From Andrena cerasifolii (lineage: Eukaryota > Arthropoda > Insecta > Hymenoptera > Andrenidae), in the NCBI RefSeq assembly GCF_050908995.1, contig NC_135119.1:2232001-2296000 (forward strand): DNA of 64,000 nt, in the 5' to 3' direction. Below the pieces are notes generated by a model, which ran no database searches, was not told where the DNA came from, and worked only from the letters and a program-made list of their open reading frames with translations. The translations under genes and the position numbers were made by a program. This document shows, one piece after another, positions 21,679 through 35,543 of the stretch. The stretch's first letter is position 1; each line of letters starts with the position of its first letter.

Positions 21679-24600
21679 ATATTCTATTCAGGATCTGCAT
21701 TATTGCATAATTGAAATTGTGAAGAATTTTCTGATTTCGACTGCTTATCGCCAACTTAATTATCTGTACAACTAATCTGGAGATAACGATAACACTTACT
21801 AATTGAGTAGATTCATAACAGCTTTACACGATTAAATTTCAATGTTAAGCTTGCGTTACGTAACATTTGTAACCAACAGAATTCTGTGAAGAATGAATAC
21901 AAATGAGTTCGCTCTGTGGTCGTCGAAAGATTCGACGATGTAAACGCACGTATTGGAATGCTACCTGCGCCCAGAATTATGAGTATTAGACGGACATAGT
22001 TGTTCCTCGAATGATTTAGACTTCAGAGCTTAGACGGTGGTCGCAGCAGGAAACTGAAAGGCGACAGCCTGGAAAGAACCGTTCATATTGTGCAAATAGC
22101 AAATCGACGATCGTTTACAGTGGGGAAATAATTGTCCAGATACACAATGCGCGTTGCGCGTGACCTTGCACTTGTAACAATGGTGCACATACACCAGAAA
22201 AGCTCGCTCTTCATCGCCGTCATGTCGGCACGTTTCATGCCGCGGTGACTGTAACTATTTCCATCCTATAAATCCTCTTTTACACATTCGACGGGGAGGG
22301 GGAGGGGGGCTACTGCTTTGTTAAATTAAAGTTGATTCTAACGCGTCTAATATCGTTTGTGACAGCGCGCAAGTCCCGCTAATAATCTGAATTTGTAACA
22401 ATGATAAAATTATTTGATAATTGAAGATTATTGGAACAACTGAAATTAGTGGAGGAACTGGAAAATTGAATTAACAGGTACGATTTTATTGCTACTTTAA
22501 ATGAATTTGAAGCGAAGCAATGTACACGATAATTTTTATGTTTAATAAATTAAGTCAGAGAAGATTATTGTCCTCGGTGAAACTATTCGCTGACTATAAG
22601 ACTCCTGGTTCAAAATGGTTGTGTCTCGCACAGGTAGAGATGCAATGGTCACGTGACGAATCATTATGTTATAAACTGTGATGTACAAGCAGGGGACACC
22701 GGTAAACACAGCGCGAGTAATGTCTTGAAGAAACATTAAAACTACGTATTTTTCTAGTTGCTGCCGGTGTAAGTCTCGTTTTATAAACAGTTTATGAAGA
22801 AGTTTGAGAATAGAAGTCATAATTATAGGCAGGGTTTATAGGCAGTCTGGTCACTAACGGGGCCATGAGTTAGATTCAATTTCGATTTAGTTCGACTTAA
22901 TATATTTGAATCGACTGTGTAAGCTCGAATGGTTGTATATTTTTGTAAACTATGGGATTTTCCTGTTTGTAATAAATAATAATAATAATAATAATTATAC
23001 CGATTTTTGTGGACGTCCAGTGCTTGTAACTTTGCAAATTAACACGTTGTTATATTTACACGAAGTGTATCTTAAAACACGTACATTTGTAAATATTAAA
23101 TCGCAGCTTGATGGGGGTGCAGCAAGCAGTTAGGTGAACACCAGAAACGAAATGAAAATCATGTGATTCGATGCCACCACGAAACAAATTAAACAGGAAG
23201 CTAATATCGACAAAATCTTATTTTGCAATATCTAAAACGTGCGTTACTGGAAATACGGGGCCCTATCGTTAATGGAACCTACTGGCATTTTCTTATTTCC
23301 GCTGCGCCATCTGGTGGCGAAAATTAAAGCAGTCTAATCGGGTTAGCTGTCATATGTAATTGGCAGTATTGGGAGTTTCGACCGTTTGACGATCGATTTT
23401 GTGAAATTTAACGGACTATTTAATGACAAAAACATTATCGCACTGTTTCCATACTTGTGCGACACCAGTCCTGTAATATTCACCCGATTACAGAGCTTAC
23501 CGTCGAGGACCCAGTTCCTGATCAGAACCCAATTCCTAATCAGTTTAGGAAAATAAAGCAAATAATAAGCTTATAATGATACAAATTTATTCTAACAAAT
23601 TACTAAATAATTATGAAGTATTTTGCAATTTATACGCAAAATACGAAACTGCTCCCTTCGCACTGTTCACTTTCAAAGTTAAATTATAAAATAATTATTA
23701 TTATGCGCGCAGTTTTCTAAATACCCAATTAAAGATAAAACATAGATTAACTGAAATAACAAAGAAATCTTTTAAATTTGTTCAAGTTTTCCCTCTACAC
23801 GTTTAAAAACCCGCGGTAGTTACTCCTAAGTGATCAGGAACTGGGTCCTTGACGGTGCTTTAGTAGATGGCGCTCTCACGGTATTTCCCCATACTATAAA
23901 CATCAATTTATTGGACCTGAAACGTTTTATTCTAATCTAGCTCAACGACACAGATGATTTTTAACGATAACAATTTTTAAAGAACAAATATCCAAAATGC
24001 AGGAAATTTTTCTTTTCTCCGACACTCGTTGAATATTCTTTGTTGAAACGACCCGGACAATTTATCCAACGTTCTTTTGAAACTACAGAACGAAAACGGT
24101 TTGCAATGAGAGGGCGAAAAGCATATGTAGGTGGAATGCGCGTACACTGACGGAGCGAGTGCAAATAAAACAAACTTGGCGGTTCTCGGAGATAGCGCTA
24201 CTCTCCACGCGATATAACTGCAAACCACGTGTGCTACGACAAACGTGTGAAGCGAAGCAAAGCTGCCCGAGCGGTGTTTAAAAAGCACGCGCTTGCAATA
24301 GTACGTCTCACGGCCACTGTCGTATCTTGAGCGATTGAGAATTATCACGCTTATCCCGGTCGATTAAATGCCGATGAAAAATTATACAGAGCGATTAAAA
24401 GATACTCCACGTTTAACGCATGGTATAAATAGAAGCGCCAGAACAAATGGGCAAATAACTCCCATATTTCTACGGCCCATCGTCGAGGCACAAGGGTTAG
24501 GGACCAAATTGGAGTTAAGGCTCCTTTCTTAAAGTAGCTTCGAACAAAAAGCGTTCGCGACAGTGCCATCCGCTACTAGAATTATTTTTTTAAATACAGT

Positions 24601-26173
24601 ACCACGTGTACTCGAAATAGTTAAGACTCGCCATTGCGGCTCGAATGTGAATGAAGGAAGACCTGGAAAAAAAACGCACGATATTGAGGTGCTTGCGTAG
24701 GAGTTGACGTACCTTTGGGATGAACGAAAACGAGGAAAGTTACGGCGAAGAAGTTGCTCCTCGCCGATAGGATTCCGCGTCTGGAAGACCGGATCGACTT
24801 TCACGATCAACACGGAATTCCTTCCTCTTCTGTTTCTTACGGTTTTCTCTTGCGTCGATGGTGTCTGGGTTAGGTCGTCCATGCACGACGCGCACGGGGT
24901 CGTTCTCGCGGCAGTTCGAATTTCGAAATTCGAGACGCGCCAATTCTCGCGGCACCACGGCGAGAAGGAGGAAGAAAAGATTGAATGAGAAAGCATCGAC
25001 GCCAATCGCGGCGCAACGACACGGTTCCGCAGCAGGCTGCCGGTTGACTGACGAGCCATATCGCGCCTATTGGCCAGCGCTGAAGCTGCGACACCTGGCG
25101 CCCCGAACTTCCAAACACTCCTAATTCCCGGCATGCCTTGCTACGAAAACACCTGCCACCGAAATTCACCGAACCTCCAGAATTTTGCCGGAAACTCGGC
25201 GCAGCGCGAAATCTTTCGAGGTACATTAATGTTACAGACTTCCAGGAAGTTAAATTCATGTTTAAAAAATATTTCGAAGGGGTAAAGCACTCGTAAATGC
25301 GTTAATATGTGTGCTCCACAAATTGAACAGTAATAGTATGATTTTCAACTGATTAATTCAATTATATTCTGGTTTGAAAATTCGCTGGAGGATACAGTAT
25401 AAGTTTGTAGAAATTTCGGTGACTTAATAGTTTGATGGTTTTTGGTCACTTTTTCAGCGACTAAAATGGTGCGTTGTAACGTGGTAATGATATTTTTACT
25501 TAAAGTATTTTTTTTGGGAATTAAAACACAAGGTTAGGAATTAAATAATTAATTTTGAAAATTCTCTGGATGCGTGTGAGTAACGCAATAAAGTGATCTA
25601 CAAATTTAGGATTCCCTTACTACATTTTACAGTATAAAATACGCCACAGCACGATGACATAAGATTGCACTTTGCTTCACGACAAAATACGTTACAAGCG
25701 CTTATATAACTGGCAACATAGGCACTGGACTCTAGCATGAGAATTAACTTATCTGAACAACTTTGCGAGTAATCCGCCTAGGCGATTAAGTGTTCCACGT
25801 GTTCTACCAAAATATGAGAGCAATCGAGGCATTGAAAGGTGAATAGTTTCTCTTTACTTTGAAACGAACTGCCTGCAAAAATATCAATTATTATTCAATT
25901 GACAGCGATTTAACTTTTGCCTGGCGATATTAAGTACAGTCACCCTAGTGTATTTCAATAGCCTGTACTAATTATATAAAATAGGAATTTTTCAATTTAA
26001 AAGTATAGCGCATAACAAAATCACTTGTTGCATGAAATGTTTTGGTGGACTAAACTTCGCTTCCCGCGAATCGCGAGATTGGCCCATGCTTATTATACTC
26101 CATAACAAATTTTGTTACTATAACCTCTAAATTTATAATGTATTCAGATCAATGTGGAAGTCAAAATCGAAAT
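21679..26173. other. Long intergenic stretch, no gene recognised
   Basis: This 4.5-kb stretch has fewer transposon signatures than its surroundings. Seen in it: an (AAT)n microsatellite (22974-22998); an inverted pair CCGTCGAGGACCCAGTTCCTG (near 23498) with its complement (near 23836-23862); and a GC-richer patch at 24680-25230 with overlapping open frames on both strands (the longest on minus, 24529-25134). That patch may be a promoter, CpG-rich exon or old element; I recognise no protein in it. Confidence 0.35.
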
Positions 26174-26177
26174 ATAA

Positions 26178-27577
26178 AGGGTCCTCCAGACTAGTGTTCC
26201 TGATTTCTCGATATTTTTGCTTCCTGAGAGATCAGAAATCACATCATATTTCACGAGAATTCCCGAGAATTCTCGTAAAATTGAAAAAAATATTACAAAA
26301 TGTATGTTTTTGGAATAATGTTGATAATATTTATCAAAAACACAAGAAACCTTTAACTAATTGTTCATTCCTGTCTAATTTGCACAAACCTTGTATAAAT
26401 GAAAAAATAGATATTAAATATAATTAATATATTTATTTATTTAATACAAAATTTGTGCAAAGTGAAACATTACTTTTTTATTTTAAAATAGCTTTTCATC
26501 TGTTTCTTTTTTTTGTGATAAAATCTGTAGCTGTAGAATACTTTCTATCGTTTTGAGTGGATGTTGACTTAATCCTATATCCAAAAGTTGTGGTAAATTG
26601 GGTGTCCTTCCAGTGGACTCAAAAATATGAAATTCCTTTGTTAAAATCCAGAATTTACCTCTTCTTGGTTGATACTAATTTCTTGGAGGCTCTCTGCGAT
26701 TGCTATCTCTAATTGTTTTCTTAATGGTAATTCTTCATTTTGAGGACCCGTAAATTTTCCAGTATTTTCAGGAGAATCGTGGTTACTGTAATATTTTCCA
26801 AAAAGTCTAGCTACTTAAAAATTGTTTTGGCGTTATATACATATCTGTCGTGGATATTAAATGAGAAACGCGTCTTTTGAATATTTTTGAAGAGATTCTC
26901 CATTACCTATGCAACAATTTTATAAGGGATACAATAGTTTTGTCTCTTCTTTTCGATATTTCTTCTTTAATAGCCACAAGAAACTCATTAGCTACTTAAT
27001 TCAGTATACAATTTTTCTAAATTTTTAAATAAGAATTTAAGAGCACCTTCACCAGTCAATAATGTCGAATCTTCTCTACTGAGATTTTCTATTGTAATTC
27101 ATATAGGTTCTAATGCTACTAATAAGATTTATTATAAATTGTAGATGTGTTTATACGTTCGCGATTAACTAGTAATATACAAATTGAACTAACTAAAAAT
27201 TCCATTCCGAAAATAAATGAGATTTATAATAATTTTCGTAGACTTAAGTTTCTCGAGAAAAAAATAGTATTTCTTGAGAAATAAGAAATAAGCATTTATA
27301 AAATTTCTCGACAAAGAATTGTCGAGAAAGAACACTACTCCAGACGCTGATACATGTTGCATGAAACGTTGATAGTGTTGATACATGCATCATGATACAG
27401 GCTTCATGATGCATGTTGCTACGTCTGTAAATCGGTTTCCGTGTTTCAGCATCAGAAGCGGAACTGGTATCTTGCTCACCAGCTAGGTGCGTGAGCAAGA
27501 TGCAAGTTTCATGAAACCTGTATCATGGTGCATGTATCAACGTTTCACTGCAACATGTATCAGCGTCTGGAGGGCCC
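26178..27577. mobile_element. Palindromic MITE interrupted by a hAT-like element
   Basis: The outer ends AGGGTCCTCCAGAC (26178) and GTCTGGAGGGCCCT (to 27577), with CGCTGATACATGTTGCA / TGCAACATGTATCAGCG inside them, are inverted copies. The left arm was split by the insertion at 26192-27337. Confidence 0.6.
26192..27337. mobile_element. hAT-like MITE, copy 2
   Basis: Same family as 14263-15545: begins TAGTGTTCCTGATTTCTC, ends GAACACTA. It is flanked by the exact 8-bp repeat CTCCAGAC (26184-26191 and 27338-27345). Non-coding. Confidence 0.8.
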
Positions 27578-27581
27578 TTAA

Positions 27582-28035
27582 GGGGACTAGGCAGTCGAAA
27601 AATCGATTTTTTATTGCATTTTCCGAAAGTACTATCTTTTCTCAATAAAATGCCGCTTGATTTATAGTAAAATTCGCAAAATTGTAGATTTGACAGCTAA
27701 AAACCTCAAGCGGCAACCTATAGCGCCACCTTTGTCCAGAAACTTTAAATGCGTTTTTCTCGAATATTTTTTTCTCTTCATTTTTCCCTGATTGCGAGCG
27801 AATTGAGGTTCAAATCGACTTGGAAGAAATTACAGAATGTGTAGAACATGTGTCATTTCGACGCAAACCTCTGATATGGTCCGTAAAAATTCGAGACTTT
27901 CATAGAAAAAATTAAGAAGTCACCGGGTTTTGGTAGCGCACCATCATTGTTTCTGTGCTAGATAGTAATAATAATAATAAGATAGTAATTTCGGAAAATG
28001 CAATAAAAAATCGATTTCTCGACTGCCTAGTCCCC
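27582..28035. mobile_element. TTAA-flanked MITE
   Basis: 454 bp with about 48-bp inverted ends (GGGGACTAGGCAGTCGA and complement), TTAA at 27578-27581 and 28036-28039. It abuts the preceding element directly, sharing its end. Confidence 0.8.
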
Positions 28036-28039
28036 TTAA

Positions 28040-28429
28040 AGCTCGTCACTTTGTGTCAATACACCTATTACTCATAATTTTGATTACACGGTAAATGAGA
28101 TTGACCACAGATTCTTCGTTCCATAGGGGTTATTCATATTTTGCGTATAATCAGGATTTCGGATTGATGGAAAAACAAAAGAAGTTTTTTCAAATATCTT
28201 TATTCCAGGAAACGGTTCTGGCAGCTCGAAAAAAGCATTTAAAATAATTTCCATGAATGAAAATATTATCTTTTGAACAAAAATACTGGAAATGATTATT
28301 ACCAGATTATTTGATCATGGTTTTATTTATTTATTAATTGATTATGATCAAAAGTGGAATGGCTGCATTTTAGAAAGGATCAGCCGTTTACAACTCATTA
28401 TATATATTCGAACAGCACCGAATTACTAT
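28040..28429. other. Intergenic, nothing recognised
   Basis: AT-rich, no feature seen. Confidence 0.35.
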
Positions 28430-28433
28430 TTAA

Positions 28434-28811
28434 CCCTCGAGCGGGCGCGCTTTGTGAACTCCGTTCACCGATCTGCGTATTTCCTTCATTAGGTCTCGGT
28501 AAGACAAAAATTCTCTCCACGCGATCTTGGTGTGTTTCAAAAACCCTATGACGCTTGTGCCAGTTGATTTTCATTTTTGATGTTAAAAATGTTTTACATA
28601 TACTATTTTTCTGTTTTTAAATACATTTACTGCATTTTTGGATACATTGCTAATATTTTCTCATCACATTTAATTTAAGTTACCACTGTCAACAGAGAAA
28701 CCGTTTCTGAACTGTAATATATAAGGGTGCTAAAATGATTATTTTCAACTGTTGAACTGAGTTCACCACGCGCCTGCTCGTGTACCTCTCATTGGCGCGC
28801 CCGCTCGAGGG
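28434..28811. mobile_element. TTAA-flanked MITE
   Basis: 378 bp, ends CCCTCGAGCGGGCGCGC / GCGCGCCCGCTCGAGGG, TTAA at 28430-28433 and 28812-28815. The next internal pair is GAACTCCGTTCACC / GAACTGAGTTCACC. Confidence 0.8.
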
Positions 28812-28815
28812 TTAA

Positions 28816-29637
28816 TGAAATTGACATGAGGTAAAGAACTTCCACATTGATTACAATATTAGATTTGTTTTTTCCCAATGGAAATAATATTAAGGTTTTT
28901 TAAAAAAAATCACTTGCTACCTTTGCTTGAATACATTCCACCCATTTATCATGATTATCGTAAAAACTTAAAAACAAGTAAATCAACTCAACTTAACTAT
29001 GTACCTACATACTATACACGTTATAGATTCCTCTACCGACGAAGATAATGTATAATAATACTAATATTTTATTTTATAAACTGTTATAGATTTTAAAAAC
29101 ATTAATAGTATAATTAAATGTTAATGAAGATTTTCAGTAAGTTTAAATTTTAATTGCCTACCCCGGCATAAAAATAGATTTCACAATGAACTATTCTAAA
29201 AAAGATATGTTAAACAGCTCAATGCAAAAACTGACCAATCCACATAAAATAATTGTTTATTAAAATTCAATGAAAATGAATTATGTCTTCATTGGGAAGC
29301 ATTTTGAATAAGTAGATAGTATCAGAAGCCAAAAATTATGACTGCACTGGCAACAACGCCTGCAAAACAGAAGGCTGTTGAAATCCTACTTTTTAGATCG
29401 CCTATTTCTCTGTTTACCGAGTACTAGGGTTAGTTCGTTGTTGCTCTCAATAGGTCAATTTTGTTCACCAACACCGAATATTAATAAGGTGAATGATAAA
29501 TTGTTAGGAATTCTGCTGTTGTAGCAACGATTCAGTACTCGAAAATGTACTGAACCTTACATTTTATATGTATTGCAATAAAGCTAAAAAACTTTATTTG
29601 AATTGCAAAATTTAATACTTGAAAATAATTTCGGATA
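28816..29637. other. Intergenic, nothing recognised
   Basis: AT-rich sequence with no readable gene or repeat. Confidence 0.35.
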
Positions 29638-30355
29638 TACTTCCGGATGGCCCCAGTGGCCGATCGACACGAGGCTTGAGGGGATGGGTGGGGAGGGGGT
29701 GTGGGCCCTAAATCTAAAATTGTAGCTTCGGGAATTTATTAGTTTCCGAAATATTGAAAAAAAATTATTATTAATTTTTTTTTTACAAATTAATTTTTTA
29801 ACTGCATCATCGTAGCCCTAACGGGGTTCCATCATGCCCTCCCCCAATTTGTCCTACGGACAGCTGGACGCGTTCCCCTTACCTCCGCGTGGTCCTCAGG
29901 CACTTAAATGGCATGCATATTTAGCTGAAATTCAAAGCCAATTTTCTCGAAAACGAAGCTCGATATTCAAAAATTGTATTCTATATTTTCGTCTTATTTT
30001 GGCCTGTAGAATCACCCCCCTAGAGTATTGCCTATGAATAAAGTGATAGGTATCCACCCTGTATAATAGGATGGTTTGCATCTCCAAGTTTCTGGTTCAA
30101 ATCTCCAAACTTACATCGCTTTACGCGCCCCCCGCACTAATCTAGCCCCAACCAATACTAATATCCAGAATAAGTTGGAAAGTGGAATGCATAATGTCGG
30201 AATAAGTCAACAGAAATACTATAATTATTTTTTTATTAATATCTCGTAAACTAATAAATTCCCGAAGCAACAATTTTAGATTTACAGTCCAAACACCCTC
30301 CCCACCCCTCCCCACAAATCTCGTGTCGATCGGCCACCGGGGCCATTCGGAAGTA
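29638..30355. mobile_element. TA-bounded MITE
   Basis: Ends TACTTCCGGATGGCCCCAGT and the complement of TACTTCCGAATGGCCCCGGT, followed by CGATCGACACGAG and G-rich arms. TA at both borders suggests a mariner-like relationship. Non-coding. Confidence 0.65.
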
Positions 30356-30386
30356 CAGCCATCATTTCGAATGTAACATTATTATT

Positions 30387-30818
30387 CCCAGATAGCGCAC
30401 GACATCTTAAAGACGTTCATTTTACGTCTGCTCTTGGCTTAAGGTTCTACGACTTTATTTAGACGTCTTAAAGACGTACAAATCGGGACGTCTTGACGGC
30501 GTACAAAAATTACATATTACAGATGCCTTGAAGACGTGTGGAAATCAAAATTAAGCTAGACGGGAACAGTCGATTAAATATTGCAGCATAACTATGTTGA
30601 TGGTGATTTTTGTACGTCTTTAAGGCCACGGTGCCACCAGTGTTTTTTCGACGGATGTCACAATACGTTGCAGTATTTTAGACCGTATTTTATGTCCGTC
30701 AAATTTGACAACAACCTATGCCCCGGCTTAAGACGTCCAAATAAAGTTGTAAGATGTTCAGACCAAAAACAGACGTAAAATGGGCGTCTTTAAGACGTCG
30801 CGTTATGTTCTATCTGGG
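30387..30818. mobile_element. MITE with many AAGACGT motifs
   Basis: Ends CCCAGATA / TATCTGGG. Both halves carry repeated TTAAGACG/CGTCTTAA and AAAGACGT/ACGTCTTT motifs in both orientations, a pattern expected for multiple subterminal transposase-binding sites. No target duplication was seen. Confidence 0.55.
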
Positions 30819-31015
30819 GTACCTACTATTGTACATTCGTAAATATTTCTAACTAAATGAACATATGCATGATATGGTTCTACTTCTTATTTAAGTTTCC
30901 CCCAAGATTGTTAAATACAAATCCCTCATTTTATAAAAATATTTAAATACCGTGGGAGCTGCGCAGATCGATCGCAAATTGATAGGTGCGTAGGTCTACT
31001 CTTAAGTGAAATGGT

Positions 31016-31124
31016 ATATATGTATATATATATGAATTTTTCTATATATATATATATATATATATAGAAAAATTCATGTCTGTCATTCAAATTCATGAAT
31101 ATATATATATATATATATATATAC
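31016..31124. repeat. (TA)n arrays in a small palindrome
   Basis: Three alternating TA runs arranged around GAATTTTTCTATA / TATAGAAAAATTC, so the segment can fold into a hairpin. Confidence 0.85.
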
Positions 31125-32454
31125 ATTCTAGCACTTTCTATAAATAGTTGCTATTTTCAAGCAGACATGAATTTTTCTACTTTGTTCCTAAATAATACAA
31201 TGGTATGATAAATATGTAAGATATACATATGTCAAAATGAGAAGGGTACCTACATCTGGTTAAGATGGTCAAATGTGCCTCTATACTAAACCGAATTCGA
31301 CTTGCGATAAGTCATTCGAAAGTTTATAAAAAAAAAACAATTTGTACCAAGTTTCAATGGGTATTAAAGGGCAAAAATTGAAAATTAGGTTTTTGCAGAG
31401 TTTCTTTTTTAGGGGAAAGTTCCCTATATTGGACCACAAGGAGTCTTTTAGTAAACGGAATGTCCCACGTAAATAATGTTTTGTCTATTTATTAATTCAC
31501 TTATTGATAGTGTAAAAAAAATCAGTTTTAAATTTTTAACAATTTTTTTTAAATATATATCGTATTGAAGTAAGCGGCTTGAAAAAGCGATGTAATGCTG
31601 GTGCGGTGATTCCGAGAGAACGACGCATCGTAAACAAAAAATTCAAGGTGTGTTGTAATCATTATTAGTGTGATTATCGCTGGAAGCAGAATTACTTTGA
31701 CTGATAAAAAATTAAACAAATGGCGGAGGTTTGAAGTTTAAGTATCGAAATACGGTGCAATGTCGATCGTTTTGCCTTGTGAAAAGTATGAATTGTTAAT
31801 TTAAAAAGTTTTCCGAGGTGCCTGCGATACCCACTGATGTGCTGAATAACGTGTGAAAATTTCAGACTGATTGGTCAAATAGTTTTCTTGCAATCACCCG
31901 CATCAGTTGATAAAATGTCGTTTTGAGATAATCGTGTTTAAAGTTGCCAGCGCGCTCCGCTTAGTGCACCTCCTTCTCTGCAACTTTCGGCTATAGCAGC
32001 CAAACTAAAGTAGAATCAGACCACGAAACTTTACCAGCACATTCTTAGATATATGTACTTTCGAAAACTGAAAAAAGGATCGACTTTTTTCAAACCGTCG
32101 CAGTGGAATGACCCCGTAAGAAAGTACCTCCATAAATCGGAAACGTTTCCATAGTTTTGAGCAGCAAATTTGATAACAATTTCGGGATTGTAACTGATAC
32201 ATAAATCTAATAAAACAGACTGAAATGCTATGTAACTGGTTACAAGAAAATATTTTCAAACTACCACAGATATCCTAAATTGGACTATGTCTATTTTCCA
32301 TTATTTTAGGTAAGACATTTTATTCAAAAATATACTTACACTCTATAAAAAAAATAAAAAATAACCCTGAAAAGAATTTTACAACACGCTGAGGAAAAAG
32401 AAATATGCTTTTGACGAAATAATCAGTCGGTGTCAGATTGGCAATTTATGCACT

Positions 32455-33240
32455 AGGGCGGAGCCATACTATATAGGCGAAAATTTAAATTTGAATTTTC
32501 AGTTGCTCTGGGTGCGGGATAGTTGTATTTTAATTAACCAAACACAACTGTAAAAAAATTTTGGAAAAATATTCATGTCTGCAGGTTCCTTTTTCTCCTA
32601 AAAATGATTATATGATTATATGATTATATGATTATATGATTATATGATTATATGATTATATGATTATATGATTATATGATTATATGATTATATGATTATA
32701 TGATTATATGATTATATGATTATATGATTATATGATTATATGATTATATGATTATATGATTATATGATTATATGATTATATGATTATATGATTATATGAT
32801 TATATGATTATATGATTATATGATTATATGATTATATGATTATATGATTATATGATTATATGATTATATGATTATATGATTATATGATTATATGATTATA
32901 TGATTATATGATTATATGATTATATGATTATATGATTATATGATTATATGATTATATGATTATATGATTATATGATTATATGATTATATGATTATATGAT
33001 TATATGATTATATGATTATATGATTATATGATTATATGATTATATGATTATATGATTATATGATTATATGATTATATGATTATATGATTATATGATCATT
33101 TTTAGGAGAAAAAGTAACCTGCAGACATGAATATTTTTCCAATTTTTTTTTCAGTTGTTTGGATAATCAAAAGACAACTATCCCGCACCTAGGCCAACTC
33201 AAAATTTAAATTTAAATTTTCCACTCCGCCATATTATGCA
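32455..33240. mobile_element. Palindromic MITE with a satellite at its centre
   Basis: Arms GGCGGAG...CATGTCTGCAGGTTCC and the inverted equivalent (AACCTGCAGACATG...CTCCGCC) flank the ATTATATG array. The arms also share TAGTTGT / ACAACTA and CCTAAAAATGAT / ATCATTTTTAGG. Confidence 0.75.
32606..33094. repeat. 8-bp satellite (ATTATATG)n
   Basis: About 61 essentially perfect copies of ATTATATG, with no substitution that I could see until the last unit (ATGATCAT). Confidence 0.95.
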
Positions 33241-33694
33241 CTCGTAATAATCGGTATTACGATCGTTAGTGCAGCTTAAGTGAACCTATGTAGGTATCTC
33301 TTGCAAGAAAGACACTGAATCCACTCTTCCCCCATAAGTTATCGGCCATAAGTGATTCCGAAGATGCAAAGAAACAATGCAAAGGCGTTCTTCGCCCTCT
33401 CCTTCCCTTGAAGAATTCTGCACACCCATTGGAATTCAAAATTTACCTACCAGTGAATATCACAGCTTATATAAATTGCAGGCAAAATTACATCAACCGG
33501 CATCGAAACAAAACATTCATCACGCTCTAGTTCATCATTACTCATTCTACAGTGTTATGTTTCCATATTGTTACTACTTAAGCAACATGTGAGCTACAAC
33601 CCCATGCTAAGCAATATCGTCTATGTCAATTAATATGTGAATAAGGGCTATGGCCCAATTTAGAATCCGGTCCAAGTTAGGGAAGTTTCCCCTA

Positions 33695-35543
33695 CTAGTG
33701 CATGAACATTTTTGAAAAAATCAGAGGCATTTCTGTTACCGAGACACATATTAGGGAATTGTTTCAAAATTTTTAATTGAAAATCCAAGTTATGAAGAAT
33801 GTATGAAACATTTTGAAAAAATCAGAGGCATTTCTGTTACCGAGACACATATTAGGGAATTGTTTCAAAATTTATAATTGAAAATCCAAGTTGTTACGAG
33901 TGTATGAATCATTTTGAAAAAATCAGAGGCATTTATGTTACCCAGACACATATTAGGGAATTGTTTCAAAATTTTTAATTGAAAATCCAAGTTATGAAGA
34001 ATGTATGAAACATTTTGAAAAAATCAGAGGCATTTCTGTTACCGAGATACATATTAGGGAATTGTTTCAAAATTTATAATTGAAAATCCAAGTTGTTACG
34101 AGTGTATAAAACATTTTGAAAAAATCAGAGGCATTTATGTTACCCAGACACATATTAGGGAATTGTTTCAAAATTTTTAATTGAAAATCCAAGTTATGAA
34201 GAATGTATGAAACATTTTGAAAAAATCAGAGGCATTTCTGTTACCGAGATACATATTAGGGAATTGTTTCAAAATTTATAATTGAAAATCCAAGTTGTTA
34301 CGAGTGTATGAAACATTTTGAAAAAATCAGAGGCATTTATGTTACCCAGACACATATTAGGGAATTGTTTCAAAATTTTTAATTGAAAATCCAAGTTGTT
34401 AAGAGTGTATGAAACATTTTGGAAAAATCAGAGGCATTTCTGTTACCGAGACACATATTAGGGAATTGTTTCAAAATTTTTAATTGAAAATCTAAGTTAT
34501 GAAGAATAAAATAAGCAAAAAAATGCCGGTTATGTATCGAAGCAGTTGCAGAATTATAATTATACTTCTACTGTACGCACATATCAGTGTTACGATTGTC
34601 CTGAATGCTTTTCAGATTTTTCAAGTTAGTGCGCCGCAGTTAAAAAAATAAATACCGATTTTTCGTCGTTTTTTACGTGTCAGAGTAACCTATACCTCGC
34701 ACTTTTGTACGTGCTTTATGAAATAAAGCAAATAGGAATTAAAGAAACTAAATAAACTCGATCAATTGAAACTGTGCCATGCAATTAGATTCTAAACTAT
34801 CAACCATGTGCCCAACATCGTTGATGTTGCACCAGTAAAGTTTGAAATTGATGAACCGCCGTGAACTTTTTGAACGTACGTTAGGTTCGAACCTCGGACT
34901 TCCAAGTTCCTTTTGCCTCATTTTTATTTCGTATTAAGCAGTATACCTATATTTTTTCAATTTCTAACTATATAACAATGATCAATATTTATTTTCAAAT
35001 GTTTTAAGAATATTTTAAAAATATTTTAACCTGAAATACATATACGTAAAAATTAGTTGGGAGCACTTTTTATGTCGCCATTTCTTTTGTCATGTATTCT
35101 GTCAATTACAGTATTGTTGTAACATTTCAAAAAGAAAATTAATATACATATGAAGTTGGTTTTCGAATCTGTTACCTTTAACAATTGTGGATGAATCGCA
35201 GCAAAAATTGTGTGTTGTTTTGTAACTATTCCGCCTTTTCTTTTTAGACCATGGAATTCTCTCTCTTTTAAAAATTCAGAAGTTAAACAATACTACACTG
35301 GCGCACCAAATATAAAAATCTGAAAAAAAATCAGGATAATAGTAACAATGATATGCACTCGCTGTAGAAATATCATTACAGCTCTGCAATTGCTTCAATA
35401 AACAATTGGAATTTTTTAGCATCTTTTTGTGCTTTTTATTTTTCACAACTTGGATTTTCAATTTATAAATCAGAAACAATTCCCTAGTATGTGTCTCGGT
35501 AACAGAAATACCTCTGATTTTTTCAAAAAATTTCATGCACCAG
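33695..35543. mobile_element. TA-flanked element (second at the same site)
   Basis: Starts CTAGTGCATGAAC and ends with the inverted equivalent of CTGGTGCATGAAA, TA at both borders. The left part is a tandem array (33700-34505), and one inverted unit lies at the right end (35440-35543). The middle (34510-35430) shows no recognisable protein. Confidence 0.6.
33700..34505. repeat. About 101-bp tandem repeat, eight copies
   Basis: The unit contains TTTTGAAAAAATCAGAGGCA and AGGGAATTGTTTCAAAATTT. Copies alternate between two variants (TATGTTACCCAGACAC with GTTATGAAGAA, and CTGTTACCGAGATAC with GTTGTTACGAG), giving a roughly 202-bp two-unit period. Confidence 0.85.

Larger units (their letters stand above)
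31412..33692. mobile_element. TA-flanked element (first of two at one site)
   Basis: Starts GGGGAAAGTTCCCTATATTGG and ends with the inverted equivalent (CCAAGTTAGGGAAGTTTCCCC), with TA at both borders. It contains the palindromic satellite block 32455-33240. Confidence 0.6.

Noticed and set aside
24529..25134. 201-codon minus-strand frame in a GC-richer patch
   Set aside because: Overlapping long frames exist on both strands, no motif is recognisable and no splice structure is evident.
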